Assembly (NCBI RefSeq): GCF_000010185.1
Contig: NC_010376.1
Span: 62,001 to 126,000 of the forward strand
Source of the DNA: Finegoldia magna ATCC 29328
GTDB lineage: Bacteria; Bacillota; Clostridia; Tissierellales; Peptoniphilaceae
DNA length: 64,000 nt
Direction of reading: 5' to 3'
The notes under the pieces are model-generated. The model was not told the origin of the DNA. It ran no database searches and saw nothing but the letters and a program-made list of their open reading frames with translations. The stretch's first letter is position 1, and every line of letters starts with the position of its first letter. The position numbers and the translations under genes are program-made. Below, piece after piece: positions 51,721-60,338 of this stretch.

Positions 51721-52280
51721 TAACTACTGAGAGGTTAACGCTGGAAGGTTTGACATTGAACGATGCATTTGAAATCGAACAATGGGGAAAACACACAGAC
51801 GAACGACTTATCGATTACAACTTGTCCGATTTGGACGATTTTGAAATAAAAATGTGGTATCGCCAAAAAAGAGAAATGAAAACGCAAAAATATTTTGCGA
51901 TTAGGGATAAATCCCGAAAATTGGTGGGATATGTGGGGCTGAAACAATACGACAAGTTCACGAAAACGGCGTTTTTGGGTATTGTTTTGGATCCAAATGA
52001 AATGGACAAATCATATGGCGAAGAATCCATTAAAGCTTTGATTAACATTGCATTTAATGTTTACGGGCTGGACAGGATTTTTTTGAATGTGAATAATTTC
52101 AATATAAGAGCGATAAAATGCTACGAAAAATGTGGATTCAGGAAGTTTTGTAGTTACGAGGAAGTGTTCGAAAATCAAAGATTGGATACGCACGACGAGG
52201 ATTTCGATGAGTTTTTCACGGTAAAAGACGGAGTAATTTTTTCGAAGAACACTACGATGGCGATTGATAATAAGAGGTGA
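51717..52280 (+). CDS. GNAT family N-acetyltransferase
   Basis: This 187-residue protein has the RimJ/RimL-like GNAT pattern: TERLTLEGLTLNDAFEIEQW, VGYVGLKQYDKFTKTAFLGI and VYGLDRIFLNVNNFNIRAIK with CYEKCGFRKF at the acetyl-CoA fold end. The unusually long acidic tail (DTHDEDFDEFF) is a local feature. The ATG overlaps the dnaB stop. The substrate is unknown; N-terminal protein or small-amine acetylation are options. Confidence 0.82.
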   Translation: MITTERLTLEGLTLNDAFEIEQWGKHTDERLIDYNLSDLDDFEIKMWYRQKREMKTQKYFAIRDKSRKLVGYVGLKQYDKFTKTAFLGIVLDPNEMDKSYGEESIKALINIAFNVYGLDRIFLNVNNFNIRAIKCYEKCGFRKFCSYEEVFENQRLDTHDEDFDEFFTVKDGVIFSKNTTMAIDNKR

Positions 52281-52284
52281 TTTT

Positions 52285-53043
52285 ATGAAATATAGTGTAG
52301 AAAAATTTAAAATAGATTTGGGCGAAACACCTATTGAAAATATATTTTTGAATCAATATCTTCAAGTGGCCACAGGAAATCAACTAAAAGTGTATTTGTA
52401 CTGTTACAAGCTTGCCAAGGATACTTCGGCGAATGTGGATATTTCGGATGAAGAAATTGCGAAGGCGTTGGATTTGACTGAAAGCGAAGTATCAGAGTGT
52501 TGGAATTATTGGTTGGATGAGGGAATTATCAAACGATACACTGATGCCGAAACGCAAACTAACCACACGGTTTTTTTGAGTTTGAGACAATTGTATCTTG
52601 GAATTACAAATCCCGAGCCAGACGAATCTCAGAAGACTTACATTCCACAAAACAGTCAAGAAATCAAAGAAATGTTCAGAGATATTGAAGATATCAGAGA
52701 CATGGAATTATCCAAATCAGAAATGGAAAGAATTTTGGAACACATTTCCACTTATCACCAAACACCAGAGTTGGTGGTGACGGCTTTTCATTACTGCACA
52801 ACTAATCCGAACACGAAAAACAACACGAATTACGTTTTGCAAGTTCTCAGAAATTGGAAGCTTGACGGTATCATGACGTTGGAACAATGGCAAGAAGAAA
52901 ACAACAAAAAACAACAAAGAAAAACGAAGAAGAGAACTTATTATAGACCGAAGACTAACGATATTGAAAACAAGGCTACAAATATTAACTCGAAATTTTT
53001 GAACGATTTTATCAAGAAATCAAAAGAGCAAAAGGATAAATAA
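52285..53043 (+). CDS. DnaD domain replication initiation protein
   Basis: This 252-residue protein has an N-terminal winged-helix-like part (FLNQYLQVATGNQLKVYLYC, ALDLTESEVSECWNYWLDEG) and the C-terminal DnaD/DnaB_2 domain with the YxxLRNW-like motif VLQVLRNWKLDGI. It is followed after 2 nt by a DnaI-like loader, so it is likely part of primosome assembly at oriC or stalled forks. ATG 52285 follows AGAGGTGATTTT. Confidence 0.85.
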   Translation: MKYSVEKFKIDLGETPIENIFLNQYLQVATGNQLKVYLYCYKLAKDTSANVDISDEEIAKALDLTESEVSECWNYWLDEGIIKRYTDAETQTNHTVFLSLRQLYLGITNPEPDESQKTYIPQNSQEIKEMFRDIEDIRDMELSKSEMERILEHISTYHQTPELVVTAFHYCTTNPNTKNNTNYVLQVLRNWKLDGIMTLEQWQEENNKKQQRKTKKRTYYRPKTNDIENKATNINSKFLNDFIKKSKEQKDK

Positions 53044-53045
53044 TA

Positions 53046-54023
53046 ATGAGCTACGCAAAAGAAGCCAACAGAATATTGGAAGATTACAGAAATCAATCCA
53101 AAAGAGAATTGGATATGAGATTTGATGAAGTTTTTCGAAAAGTTCCAGAATACGAGAATTTGCTCCAACACAGAAACGAGATTGGATACGAATATCTGAG
53201 AAAAAGCATCAAAGCTGACAAGGAAGAATTAAAGAATTTGGAAGATGAAATCAAATCCACTGAAGAAAAAATGCACAAATTGCTCATATTAAGTGGGTTT
53301 CCAAGTGATTATTTGAACTTGAAGCATCGCTGCGACAAGTGTGAGGATACTGGAGTTTACAACGGAAAAATGTGTTCTTGCAAGAAAACAATCATGGTGA
53401 ACATTGCTCGTGAGAAAAGTTCACTTAACGAGCAAATGAAACAACAAAACTTCGATAGGTTTGACATCAACGTGTTTGACACGAAAAAAGACAGCTCACA
53501 AGGAATGTCCCAACGTGAAAACATGCAAGCAATTAGCGAGAATTTGAAATATTACTCGAAGAATTACACTAAAAACGCGAAGTCACTTTTGTTGTACGGA
53601 CAAGTTGGAACAGGAAAGACGTATTTGTTATCGTGCATGGCGAAAGAAATCATTGAAAATGGATTTTCTGTGATATATTTGTCTGCAATGCAATTATTGA
53701 AGCAGCTTTTTTCGATAAGATATCAGAATTTCAACGAAGCGCCACAACCAGAGGTTGAAGATATTATTTACAACTGCGATGTGCTTATGATTGATGATTT
53801 GGGAACGGAAAATTCAACAGAAACCAACATCAGTTTATTGTTTGATCTGTTGAATTACAGAATTCAAAACCAAAAAACTACGATAATTTCGACAAATATC
53901 GACCTTGATGATTTGCAAAGTCAATACGATCAGAGAATTTCATCGAGAATCAAGGGCGAATTCATACCGATACAATTTTTCGGCAGGGATATAAGAGAAG
54001 AGAGGTTCAAAAACGGACTATGA
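53046..54023 (+). CDS. DnaI/DnaC-type helicase loader ATPase
   Basis: This 325-residue AAA+ protein has a helical N-terminus, a zinc-like cysteine cluster ([20 protein letters not shown]), Walker [13 protein letters not shown], Walker [12 protein letters not shown] and the C-terminal ISSRIKGEF arginine finger region. It loads DnaB onto DNA, and co-transcription with dnaB and a DnaD protein fits that role. The TGA overlaps the next ATG. Confidence 0.9.
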
Positions 54024-54664
54024 TTTATGTAACAGCTGAACAAATGAGACAAATCGACCACTACACGATTCATGAAATCGGAATTCCATCGATTGTCTTG
54101 ATGGAAAATGCCAAAGCACAAATTTCAAAACATATTTTGGACAAGAATTTTTCCAAAGCGTACGTGTTCGCATCTGTTGGAAACAATGGTGGAGATGGAT
54201 TGGCAGTTGCAAGAGATATCTACAACGCAAAAAAATATGTGAAAGTGTATGTCATTGGAAAACTAGAAAAAGCGTCGACGGATTTTAAAATCAACTACGA
54301 TATTTTGAAAAAATTAGACGTGGAGATTGAATTTGTAGACGAAAACACGAAATTCGACATAACAGAAAATGATTTGATTGTCGACAGCATTTTTGGAACG
54401 GGACTCAAAAGAGATATCGAAGGAATTTACAAAGGTGTAATAGACATGATCAACGACTCACAAGCTTTTGTTGTGAGTGTGGATATGCCATCGGGACTTG
54501 ATTCTGATGAAAATAAAATCCACAACGTGGCAGTGAAGGCAGACCTTCTTGTGACATTGCAATTACCGAAAAAGTCGTTGCAAGACTATGAAGGAGAATA
54601 TGTCGTGGAACCAATAGGCATACCAGAAAAATCAATTAAACATGTATTAAATAACGCTTCGTAA
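54020..54664 (+). CDS. NAD(P)H-hydrate epimerase (stand-alone YjeF N-domain)
   Basis: This 214-residue Rossmann-like enzyme repairs the R form of hydrated NAD(P)H. It has an N-terminal [13 protein letters not shown], the [12 protein letters not shown] binding loop, [14 protein letters not shown] and [12 protein letters not shown], all diagnostic of YjeF_N. The C-terminal ADP/ATP-dependent dehydratase domain found in fused Nnr is absent; that activity would have to be encoded elsewhere. The start overlaps dnaI by 4 nt, and the stop codon lies in the terminator loop. Confidence 0.9.
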
Positions 54665-54677
54665 GAGGCGTTTTTTT
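54653..54677 (+). terminator. Terminator ending the dnaB-dnaI operon
   Basis: AACGCTTC / GAGGCGTT (one G-U), loop GTAA containing the stop codon, T7. Confidence 0.9.
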
Positions 54678-54742
54678 GGTGGGTAAGAAGAGGGTGTGTG
54701 TGGAATTTTACGAAATTTTCAACTCAAAAATATGTTAGCAAT

Positions 54743-54995
54743 AAAAAGTAGAAACCGATTTGGAGAGAAATTTGTTATAACCAAAAACGCAAGTAAAGGA
54801 GCGAATCGTTCGGAAAAAATTGTTCTAAATTCAAGCGAAATGAAACGTAAAAATCGCGCTGTTTGAGCGTTAGCGAGTTCGCGATTTTAGTTTCATAAGC
54901 GTTGAATTTATCAATTTTTGTAGTCAGATGAGCGACTTACGAGTTTTTGCGGTTTATTATATCTCACAATACCACAAATCGGTTTCTGCTTTTTT
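54743..54995. repeat. 253-bp imperfect palindromic intergenic element
   Basis: The ends are 20-bp inverted repeats differing at one position (AAAAAGTAGAAACCGATTTG at the left; the complement of CAAATCGGTTTCTGCTTTTT at the right). The centre has a second near-perfect pair: AAATTCAAGCGAAATGAAAC with its mate about 80 nt on, closed by ATCGCG/CGCGAT. There is no ORF. The whole can fold into one long hairpin. Size and symmetry fit a MITE-like or other non-autonomous repeat, or a structured RNA. It occupies half of the 500-nt gap between two operons. Confidence 0.75.
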
Positions 54996-55022
54996 GAAAT
55001 TACTTTTTTGAAACAATCTAAT

Positions 55023-55051
55023 TTGCAATAAATTTAATTATTTGGTAAAAT
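55023..55051 (+). promoter_or_regulatory. Promoter of the ECF/radical SAM operon
   Basis: TTGCAA (55023-55028), 17 nt, TAAAAT (55046-55051). The transcript would begin near 55058 and carry a structured leader of about 110 nt, including a perfect hairpin CTGAAAT-TT-ATTTCAG. Confidence 0.65.
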
Positions 55052-55087
55052 TACTGTTGCCTAGTTAAAACTGAAATTTATTTCAGG

Positions 55088-55122
55088 ACTTGTTTGAGAG
55101 CTCCAAGTATAAAAAAACAAGG
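55088..55122 (+). promoter_or_regulatory. Probable preQ1-I-like riboswitch
   Basis: A stem ACTTG/CAAGT (55088-55092/55104-55108) encloses the loop TTTGAGAGCTC, whose last base is C directly before the 3' strand. It is followed by the A-rich tail ATAAAAAAACAAGG. This is the H-type pseudoknot layout of preQ1 class I riboswitches; the tail AAAACAAGG equals that of the Thermoanaerobacter aptamer as I remember it. The loop TTTG can pair with CAAG. The loop lacks the usual CNAG, so the match is partial. The downstream genes look like queuosine-precursor salvage, which supports the call. Confidence 0.5.
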
Positions 55123-55137
55123 CGTTATTTTTGAGTT

Positions 55138-55165
55138 CTCCTATATTTTATTAGGAGGTTTTTTT
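55138..55165 (+). terminator. Attenuator/ribosome-site sequestering hairpin before the ECF gene
   Basis: CTCCTA (55138-55143) / TAGGAG (55152-55157) followed by GTTTTTTT. The 3' strand contains the Shine-Dalgarno AGGAGG of the next gene, so the hairpin could block both transcription and translation; it is the likely expression platform of the riboswitch. Confidence 0.75.
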
Positions 55166-55166
55166 A

Positions 55167-55709
55167 TTGAGAAAAACGAATACGAAATTGTTGACTACTA
55201 TAGCGATTTGCATTGCAATCAACTGCCTAGGTGCTTTTATCGCTGTTAGTACGAAGGTTCCTTTGTTATTGGATCATATAGGATCTTTATTGGTGTGTAT
55301 GTTATTTGGATGGAAATACGGGATTGTGACGGCGTTTTTATCGTCTGTTATGAACCAAATTCTTTTCGATCCATTTGCACTTCCATTTGCGCCTACGGGT
55401 ATGCTTATGGTGTTTATGGTTGGAATTTTATACGAAAAGGGATATTTCAAGAAATTGCACACTATTCCTGCACTTTTATTGGCTGTACTTCCAGGTGCTA
55501 TTTTGGGCGCTATTATTCAAGGATATATTTTTGGTGGGGTTACAAGCTCAGGAAGTGATGTTATTGTAAGATTCATGATAAACAAGGGAGTAAATCCTGC
55601 TGCGGCATCTTTTATCAACCAATATTTCATGGAATTTGTCGACAGGCTCATTTCATTTACTGTTGTGATGACTGCTGTTAAGAGGATTAAGATTGAATCG
55701 ATACGCTAA
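55167..55709 (+). CDS. ECF transporter S component, probably for a queuosine precursor
   Basis: This 180-residue protein has about five to six membrane helices with a basic N-terminus (RKTNTKLLTTIAICIAINCL) and the conserved region VPLLLDHIGSLLVCMLFGWK, as in vitamin S components. It starts at TTG 55167, 8 nt after AGGAGG. It overlaps a radical SAM gene by 17 nt and follows a preQ1-like leader. Known queuine salvage systems pair an ECF S component with a radical SAM queuine lyase, so queuine/queuosine uptake is the best guess. The family alone would not fix the substrate. Confidence 0.7.
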   Translation: MRKTNTKLLTTIAICIAINCLGAFIAVSTKVPLLLDHIGSLLVCMLFGWKYGIVTAFLSSVMNQILFDPFALPFAPTGMLMVFMVGILYEKGYFKKLHTIPALLLAVLPGAILGAIIQGYIFGGVTSSGSDVIVRFMINKGVNPAAASFINQYFMEFVDRLISFTVVMTAVKRIKIESIR

Positions 55710-56379
55710 GATTGAAGAAAAATTAAAACGCGAGATTGTGCTTTTGAAAGGCAGACCTTGTTTTTGGGGCAAATGCACTTTTTGCGATTACATTGAAGAC
55801 AATACGATGGATATGGATGATGCTGTTCGTGAGAATCGCGAGATTCTTGAAAATGTGACTGGCGAATTTGGTGTTTTGGAATGTATTAATTCGGGAAATG
55901 TGTTCGAACTTCCCGAGCAAACGAAAATAGACATCAAGAATTTAATTCACGATAAGAATATTCACACGTTGGTTTTTGAAGCGCATTATATTTTTAAACA
56001 TAGACTTCACGAAATCAGGGAATTTTTCGGATGCGAGATTTTATTTAAGACGGGGATTGAATCGTTCGATTACGATTTTAGAGAAAATGTCCTCAACAAA
56101 AACGCGAAATTTCATGATGTAAAAGAGGTGTCTGATTATTTTGATTCTGCGTGTTTAATGGTTGGAATTAAGGGTCAAACTAAGGAGATGATTGAGCGTG
56201 ACATCGAGATTGGCCTTTCGAATTTCAAATGGATTACTATTAATATTTTCATCAATAATTCCACGCCAATCAAAAGAGATGATGAGCTTGTGAAGTGGTT
56301 TTTGGAAAATCATTACGATTTGAAAGATCATCCGAAAGTCGAGATGTTAGTTGAAAACACTGATTTGGGAGTTGGTTAA
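55693..56379 (+). CDS. Radical SAM protein, possible queuine lyase (QueL-like)
   Basis: This 228-residue protein has the cluster motif RPCFWGKCTFCDY, spacing CX4CX2C, and a short barrel (CINSGNVFELPE, LFKTGIESFDYDFRENVL, CLMVGIKGQTKEM). It starts at TTG 55693 within the ECF gene (17-nt overlap), so the two are translated together. Queuine lyases of anaerobes such as Clostridioides difficile are radical SAM proteins encoded with a queuosine-precursor transporter. Size and context fit, but no substrate residue could be checked, so other radical SAM roles stay open. Confidence 0.7.
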   Translation: MNRYAKIEEKLKREIVLLKGRPCFWGKCTFCDYIEDNTMDMDDAVRENREILENVTGEFGVLECINSGNVFELPEQTKIDIKNLIHDKNIHTLVFEAHYIFKHRLHEIREFFGCEILFKTGIESFDYDFRENVLNKNAKFHDVKEVSDYFDSACLMVGIKGQTKEMIERDIEIGLSNFKWITINIFINNSTPIKRDDELVKWFLENHYDLKDHPKVEMLVENTDLGVG

Positions 56380-56398
56380 ACTTCCGTCAGTGTTTTTT
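56356..56398 (+). terminator. Terminator overlapping the end of the radical SAM gene
   Basis: AACACTGA (56356-56363) pairs with TCAGTGTT (56387-56394), then TTTT; the 5' strand is coding sequence. Confidence 0.75.
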
Positions 56399-56445
56399 GT
56401 TTGATTTTCATATATAATAAGATTAGTGAAATAATGGGAGGAAAT

Positions 56446-57150
56446 ATGAAAAACAAATTATTTAAAATCTTACTTGTGATGCTCGGCGTTGTATTTGTAT
56501 CATCTTGTTCGAAGAAAATGCCAGAAATTACCGAAGAAAACAAGGCCTATGTGGCGGATTATTTGAATGATGGATTTAAAAATGTTGACATTTCAAAAGA
56601 CGGTAGGTTGGAAAAATCTGATGTGGAAAAAATCGCAGCGAACTTCAACAAGCCATACAATTATAATGGCAAAGATGTTGTAAATTCAATAGACACATTT
56701 TTCTACGGAGAAAGCTTCGCATCACCAAAAGATATTACGCTGAAAAACTTCGTGGCGAATTTTCCAAGCGAAACGCTAGATCCTGACAAGGACAAATCCA
56801 AGATAGACGAATTGAAAAAACAAAATCCAAATGCGTTCAAACAAACAAGAGCCGATGCCAAGATTTTGAAGGTGGACAAGAATTTGGTGGATGCTGTTTT
56901 ATTGAAATACGCAAATATTTCAAGTGATGATGTGAAAAACAAGGAAAATGTCGTGTATTTGAAGGATGACAATTCGTATTATGTGATGGAAAATGATGAA
57001 GAGTGGGCGTTCGAACCTGCGGTGTGTAAAATCAATTCCAAGGAAATTGTTTTGGAAGATGATATCAAATCGGAACTTAAACTTGAACAAAAAAGTGGCA
57101 AGTTTTTTATAAAATCTTTTGAATTATCTCCTAATGCTTGTTGTGAATAA
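56446..57150 (+). CDS. Putative lipoprotein, unknown function
   Basis: This 234-residue protein has a lipoprotein signal peptide (KNKLFKILLVMLGVVFVSSC) with the lipobox VSSC, so Cys20 should be lipid-modified and the protein tethered outside the membrane. The mature part is charged, mixed alpha/beta, with a KVDKNLVDAVLLKYANIS helix and no motif I can name. ATG 56446 follows GGGAGGAAAT; an in-frame upstream start at 56401 is less likely. It ends in ACCE with two adjacent Cys. Confidence 0.78.
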   Translation: MKNKLFKILLVMLGVVFVSSCSKKMPEITEENKAYVADYLNDGFKNVDISKDGRLEKSDVEKIAANFNKPYNYNGKDVVNSIDTFFYGESFASPKDITLKNFVANFPSETLDPDKDKSKIDELKKQNPNAFKQTRADAKILKVDKNLVDAVLLKYANISSDDVKNKENVVYLKDDNSYYVMENDEEWAFEPAVCKINSKEIVLEDDIKSELKLEQKSGKFFIKSFELSPNACCE

Positions 57151-57169
57151 GGGATTATTATGCTATAAT
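57141..57169 (+). promoter_or_regulatory. Promoter of the small membrane protein pair
   Basis: TTGTGA (57141-57146), 17 nt, TATAAT (57164-57169) with TGC before it (extended -10). It overlaps the end of the lipoprotein gene. Confidence 0.8.
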
Positions 57170-57207
57170 GTAATAAAAGGTACTGTACGAAACAAAGGGA
57201 GGCAATT

Positions 57208-57435
57208 ATGATTACTTTAGCGTTTGTAACGTTGATAGTTATTTTATCAATAGTTTTCGCAGCTATTTTGGGAGCTTTTGGATTGGTATTGGGATTAGCC
57301 GGAGCAATTGTAGGAATTTTAGTGGCAATTGGGGCAGTAGCATTCTCGTTTTTGAAAGTTTTCATAAAAATAGCGCTAGTAGTTTTGGTAATTAGATTTA
57401 TTTACAGAAGATTTTTCGCAAAAGAAGAAATATAA
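57208..57435 (+). CDS. Small hydrophobic membrane protein A, unknown function
   Basis: This 75-residue protein is almost entirely hydrophobic, with Gly/Ala-rich helices (LGAFGLVLGLAGAIVGILVA) and a basic C-terminus (RFIYRRFFAKEE). AAAGGGAGGCAATT precedes the ATG. It is followed after 12 nt by a second small membrane protein under the same promoter. I do not recognise a family. Confidence 0.68.
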   Translation: MITLAFVTLIVILSIVFAAILGAFGLVLGLAGAIVGILVAIGAVAFSFLKVFIKIALVVLVIRFIYRRFFAKEEI

Positions 57436-57447
57436 AGGAAGTGGAGT

Positions 57448-57630
57448 ATGGATAACAAATATTTAAAATACATTTTGTATATATTCTTGGCTATTTTGGC
57501 TTTGAATATTTTGACAGGAATTATGGGAATTACTATTAGTATTTTGAAATTCTTGATGAAAGTATTCTTGGTTTTAGTTGTAATAGGATATGTTGCAAAA
57601 TTTTTCCAAAATGCAAACAAAGATATGTAG
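57448..57630 (+). CDS. Small hydrophobic membrane protein B, unknown function
   Basis: This 60-residue protein has two membrane helices (YILYIFLAILALNILTGIMG and MKVFLVLVVIGYVAKFF). AAAGGAAGTGGAGT precedes the ATG. It ends in KDM just before a terminator. It is likely co-expressed and possibly co-assembled with protein A. Confidence 0.65.
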   Translation: MDNKYLKYILYIFLAILALNILTGIMGITISILKFLMKVFLVLVVIGYVAKFFQNANKDM

Positions 57631-57634
57631 AAAT

Positions 57635-57677
57635 AACACTGAGCAAATCTTGTGAGAGATTGTGCTTGGTGTTTTTT
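57635..57677 (+). terminator. Terminator of the small membrane protein pair
   Basis: AACACTGAGCA / TGCTTGGTGTT with an inner ATCT/AGAT pair, then T6. Confidence 0.85.
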
Positions 57678-57765
57678 GTTTGATGTTTTCAACAAATCTA
57701 CAATTTGGATACAAGTATTGTAATTCACATTGTGATATAGGATAATTTAGATACAGAGGTGAATT

Positions 57766-58704
57766 ATGAAAAAACACAAGCGCAAAATATTTTTAATTAT
57801 AGGGGTTATTCTTTTGGTGTTCTGTTTTGTATTATTGAAATTGCGTGGCTATAGAATTTTACAATCCAGAACATTTAGAAAATTTTACGATAGAATTGAT
57901 TTCAAAATAGATACTAAAGAGTTGAAGATTCCAGAAGATGCACTTTCTTTTTCGGTGTATGACATAGATAAAGAAGAATATTTGTTTTATGAAGGCGGCG
58001 GACAATTACCAACGGTTGCAAGCTTGTCGAAACTTTTTGCGATTGATTACGCACTAACGAAGGTAAAATTAGAAGATAGAATAGAGGTTAATCAAGAATT
58101 ATTAGATCTAGTACCACAAGGCTCATCAATGGCACACTTAAAGCCTGGCAAATATACAGCAGAGCAAATCATGCAAGCTATGCTTGTGCCATCTGGAAAT
58201 GATGCGGCTTTTGCATTGGCATATAATATCGGCAAAAAAGACTTGGGAGATGGTTACAGCGCAAAAAAATATGTGAATTATTTTGTAAAAAATCTCAGCA
58301 AGTACCTCGCAGATGAAGGTTACAATAAAACTCATTTGTTCGATCCGAGTGGATTTTCCACACAGGCAGATACCAATTTAAAAGATATTAATAGAGTTGC
58401 ACTTAAACTTATTGATTATGATTTTGTCAAAAAATGTATGGGCAAGAGTTATTTTACAATTCAAACTCCTCAAGGAGAAATGACTTGGAAAAATACTAAT
58501 GAATTTTTGGATTCTAAGTCAGCGTTTTACAACAAAGATGTAAAGGGCATCAAAACGGGCACGATGGCATCATCGTACAACATTGTCGTATTGTACGAGA
58601 AAGACGGAAAGAAGTATCTAATAACTTGTCTTGCATCTCACACCAATGAAGACAGGTATAAGGCTGTGCAGGCGGCGATTAATACGATTATAAATAAAAA
58701 ATAA
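57766..58704 (+). CDS. Membrane-anchored D-alanyl-D-alanine carboxypeptidase-like serine hydrolase
   Basis: This 312-residue S11-type penicillin-binding fold protein has an N-terminal anchor helix (KIFLIIGVILLVFCFVLL), the SxxK motif SLSK (residues 86-89), the SxN motif PSGNDAAF and KTGT in VKGIKTGTM. It trims the terminal D-Ala of peptidoglycan stem peptides at the outer face. The uncleaved anchor and absence of a PBP5 C-terminal domain separate it from the enzyme at 61484. GAGGTGAATT precedes the ATG. It is monocistronic. Confidence 0.88.
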   Translation: MKKHKRKIFLIIGVILLVFCFVLLKLRGYRILQSRTFRKFYDRIDFKIDTKELKIPEDALSFSVYDIDKEEYLFYEGGGQLPTVASLSKLFAIDYALTKVKLEDRIEVNQELLDLVPQGSSMAHLKPGKYTAEQIMQAMLVPSGNDAAFALAYNIGKKDLGDGYSAKKYVNYFVKNLSKYLADEGYNKTHLFDPSGFSTQADTNLKDINRVALKLIDYDFVKKCMGKSYFTIQTPQGEMTWKNTNEFLDSKSAFYNKDVKGIKTGTMASSYNIVVLYEKDGKKYLITCLASHTNEDRYKAVQAAINTIINKK

Positions 58705-58711
58705 AAGATAG

Positions 58712-58746
58712 AAACAGATTGGCGTTTAAAAAGCTGATCTGTTTTT
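58712..58746 (+). terminator. Terminator of the carboxypeptidase-like gene
   Basis: AAACAGAT (58712-58719) / ATCTGTTT (58737-58744), T run. Confidence 0.8.
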
Positions 58747-58795
58747 AAAATGATGAATATACAAAAATCCAAAAACGTTGTAATCAAGCTATACA

Positions 58796-58825
58796 TTGAC
58801 ACAAATGGATAGTTTGTGGTAAAAT
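58796..58825 (+). promoter_or_regulatory. serS promoter
   Basis: TTGACA (58796-58801), 18 nt, TAAAAT (58820-58825), just upstream of the T-box leader. Confidence 0.8.
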
Positions 58826-58831
58826 ATACAT

Positions 58832-59025
58832 TAATATAGTTGAATATTGCAGTTGATGAAGAAATAGTAATTATTGGAGTAATTCAGAGAGCTTATGTGT
58901 GGTGAGAATAAGTATATGAAGATAATGAATCTAACTTCGATGCGTTATTAGTTGAGAGAGCTTATGCTAATTAGGGTGGCAGTCGCGGAAACGTAATTTT
59001 CGTCCCTTGGTATGAGTTTTTTTAT
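58832..59025 (+). promoter_or_regulatory. T-box riboswitch (serine specific)
   Basis: The leader carries the Stem I landmarks CAGAGAGCTTATG and GGTGAGAATAAG, a specifier region GAATCTAACTTCG in which TCT (58930-58932) is a Ser codon, and the T-box AGGGTGGC with CGCGG and the distal CGTCCCTT. UGGC in the bulge would pair with the GCCA end of tRNA-Ser. CTTATGCTAA (about 58961-58970) can pair fully with TTGGTATGAG before T7 (59017-59023) as the terminator. Uncharged tRNA-Ser should allow read-through into serS. Confidence 0.9.
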
Positions 59026-59045
59026 TGTTTTATAAGGAGAAGGTT

Positions 59046-60311
59046 ATGTTAGATATTAAAAGAATTAGAAACAATCCAGAAGAAATCGTTGAAGCGCTTA
59101 AAAAAAGAAGAGGAGAATATCCTATTCAAAAACTTTTGGCTACTGATGAAAAAAGACGTGAAGTTATTCAAAAAGTAGAATCAATGAAGGCAGAACAAAA
59201 TAAATTATCTAAACAAGTTCCACAAATGAAGAAAAACGGAGAAGATACTACAGAACTTTTCAAAAATTTGAAGAAGTTGTCTGATGATATCAAAAATTTG
59301 GATGATGATTTGAAAGATATCGACGATGAAATCAGAGAATATTTGATGGAAATTCCAAACACTCCTAACAAGGATGTTCCAGTTGGTTTGGATGATACTG
59401 AAAATTTGGAAATGAGAAAATGGGGAGAACCTCGTAAATTTGATTTCGATATAAAAGCTCACTGGGATTTGGGTGTTGACTTGGATATTTTGGATTTCGA
59501 AAGAGCAACTAAGATTTCCAAATCAAGATTTTCTGTATTCAAAGGAAAAGGCGCTAGACTTGAAAGAGCTTTGATGAATTTCATGGTGGATCTTCACACT
59601 GATAAACAAGGATACACTGAAATGAATACTCCAGTATTGATGAGCCCAAGTGCGATGATGGGTACTGGTCAAATTCCAAAATTCAAAGAAGATATGTTTT
59701 ATTGCGAAAAAGACGATATGTATCTTGCTCCTACTGCAGAAGTTCCAGTAACTAATTTATTAGGAGGAGAAATTTTGGAACAAGGAAGCTTGCCAATTTA
59801 TTACACAGCATTTACTCAATGTTTCAGAAGAGAAGCAGGAAGTGCTGGACGTGACACGAGAGGTTTGATTAGAAATCACCAATTTGAAAAAGTTGAAATG
59901 GTAAAATTCGTTGAACCTTCTACAAGTTATGACGAATTAGAAAAACTTACTAATAACGCGGAAGAAATCTTGCAATTGTTGGAAATTCCATACAGAGTTG
60001 TTAGACTTTGTTCTGGGGATTTGGGATTCTCATCTGCAATGACTTACGACATCGAAGTGTGGATGCCAAGTTACAACAGATACGTTGAAATCTCAAGCTG
60101 TTCTAACTTTGAAGATTTCCAAGCAAGACGTGCAAATATTAGATATCGTGACGAAAATAATAAGCCACAATACGTTCACACATTAAACGGGTCTGGACTT
60201 GCTATTGGACGTTGTTTTGCAGCTGTAATAGAAAACTATCAACAAGCTGATGGATCTATAAAAATTCCTGAAGTGCTACAAAAATACACAGGATTTGATA
60301 TAATAGACTAG
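59046..60311 (+). CDS. serS: Seryl-tRNA synthetase
   Basis: This 421-residue class II synthetase starts [20 protein letters not shown] and forms the N-terminal coiled-coil tRNA-binding arm. Class II motifs are seen as motif 2 ([27 protein letters not shown]) in pieces [11 protein letters not shown] and [12 protein letters not shown], and motif 3 ([19 protein letters not shown]). ATG 59046 follows AAGGAGAAGGTT; an in-frame TTG/ATG upstream lies in the T-box terminator. Regulation is by the serine T-box. Confidence 0.96.
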   Translation: MLDIKRIRNNPEEIVEALKKRRGEYPIQKLLATDEKRREVIQKVESMKAEQNKLSKQVPQMKKNGEDTTELFKNLKKLSDDIKNLDDDLKDIDDEIREYLMEIPNTPNKDVPVGLDDTENLEMRKWGEPRKFDFDIKAHWDLGVDLDILDFERATKISKSRFSVFKGKGARLERALMNFMVDLHTDKQGYTEMNTPVLMSPSAMMGTGQIPKFKEDMFYCEKDDMYLAPTAEVPVTNLLGGEILEQGSLPIYYTAFTQCFRREAGSAGRDTRGLIRNHQFEKVEMVKFVEPSTSYDELEKLTNNAEEILQLLEIPYRVVRLCSGDLGFSSAMTYDIEVWMPSYNRYVEISSCSNFEDFQARRANIRYRDENNKPQYVHTLNGSGLAIGRCFAAVIENYQQADGSIKIPEVLQKYTGFDIID

Positions 60312-60338
60312 TAAACTAAAATTAAGATAGGAAAAGAA

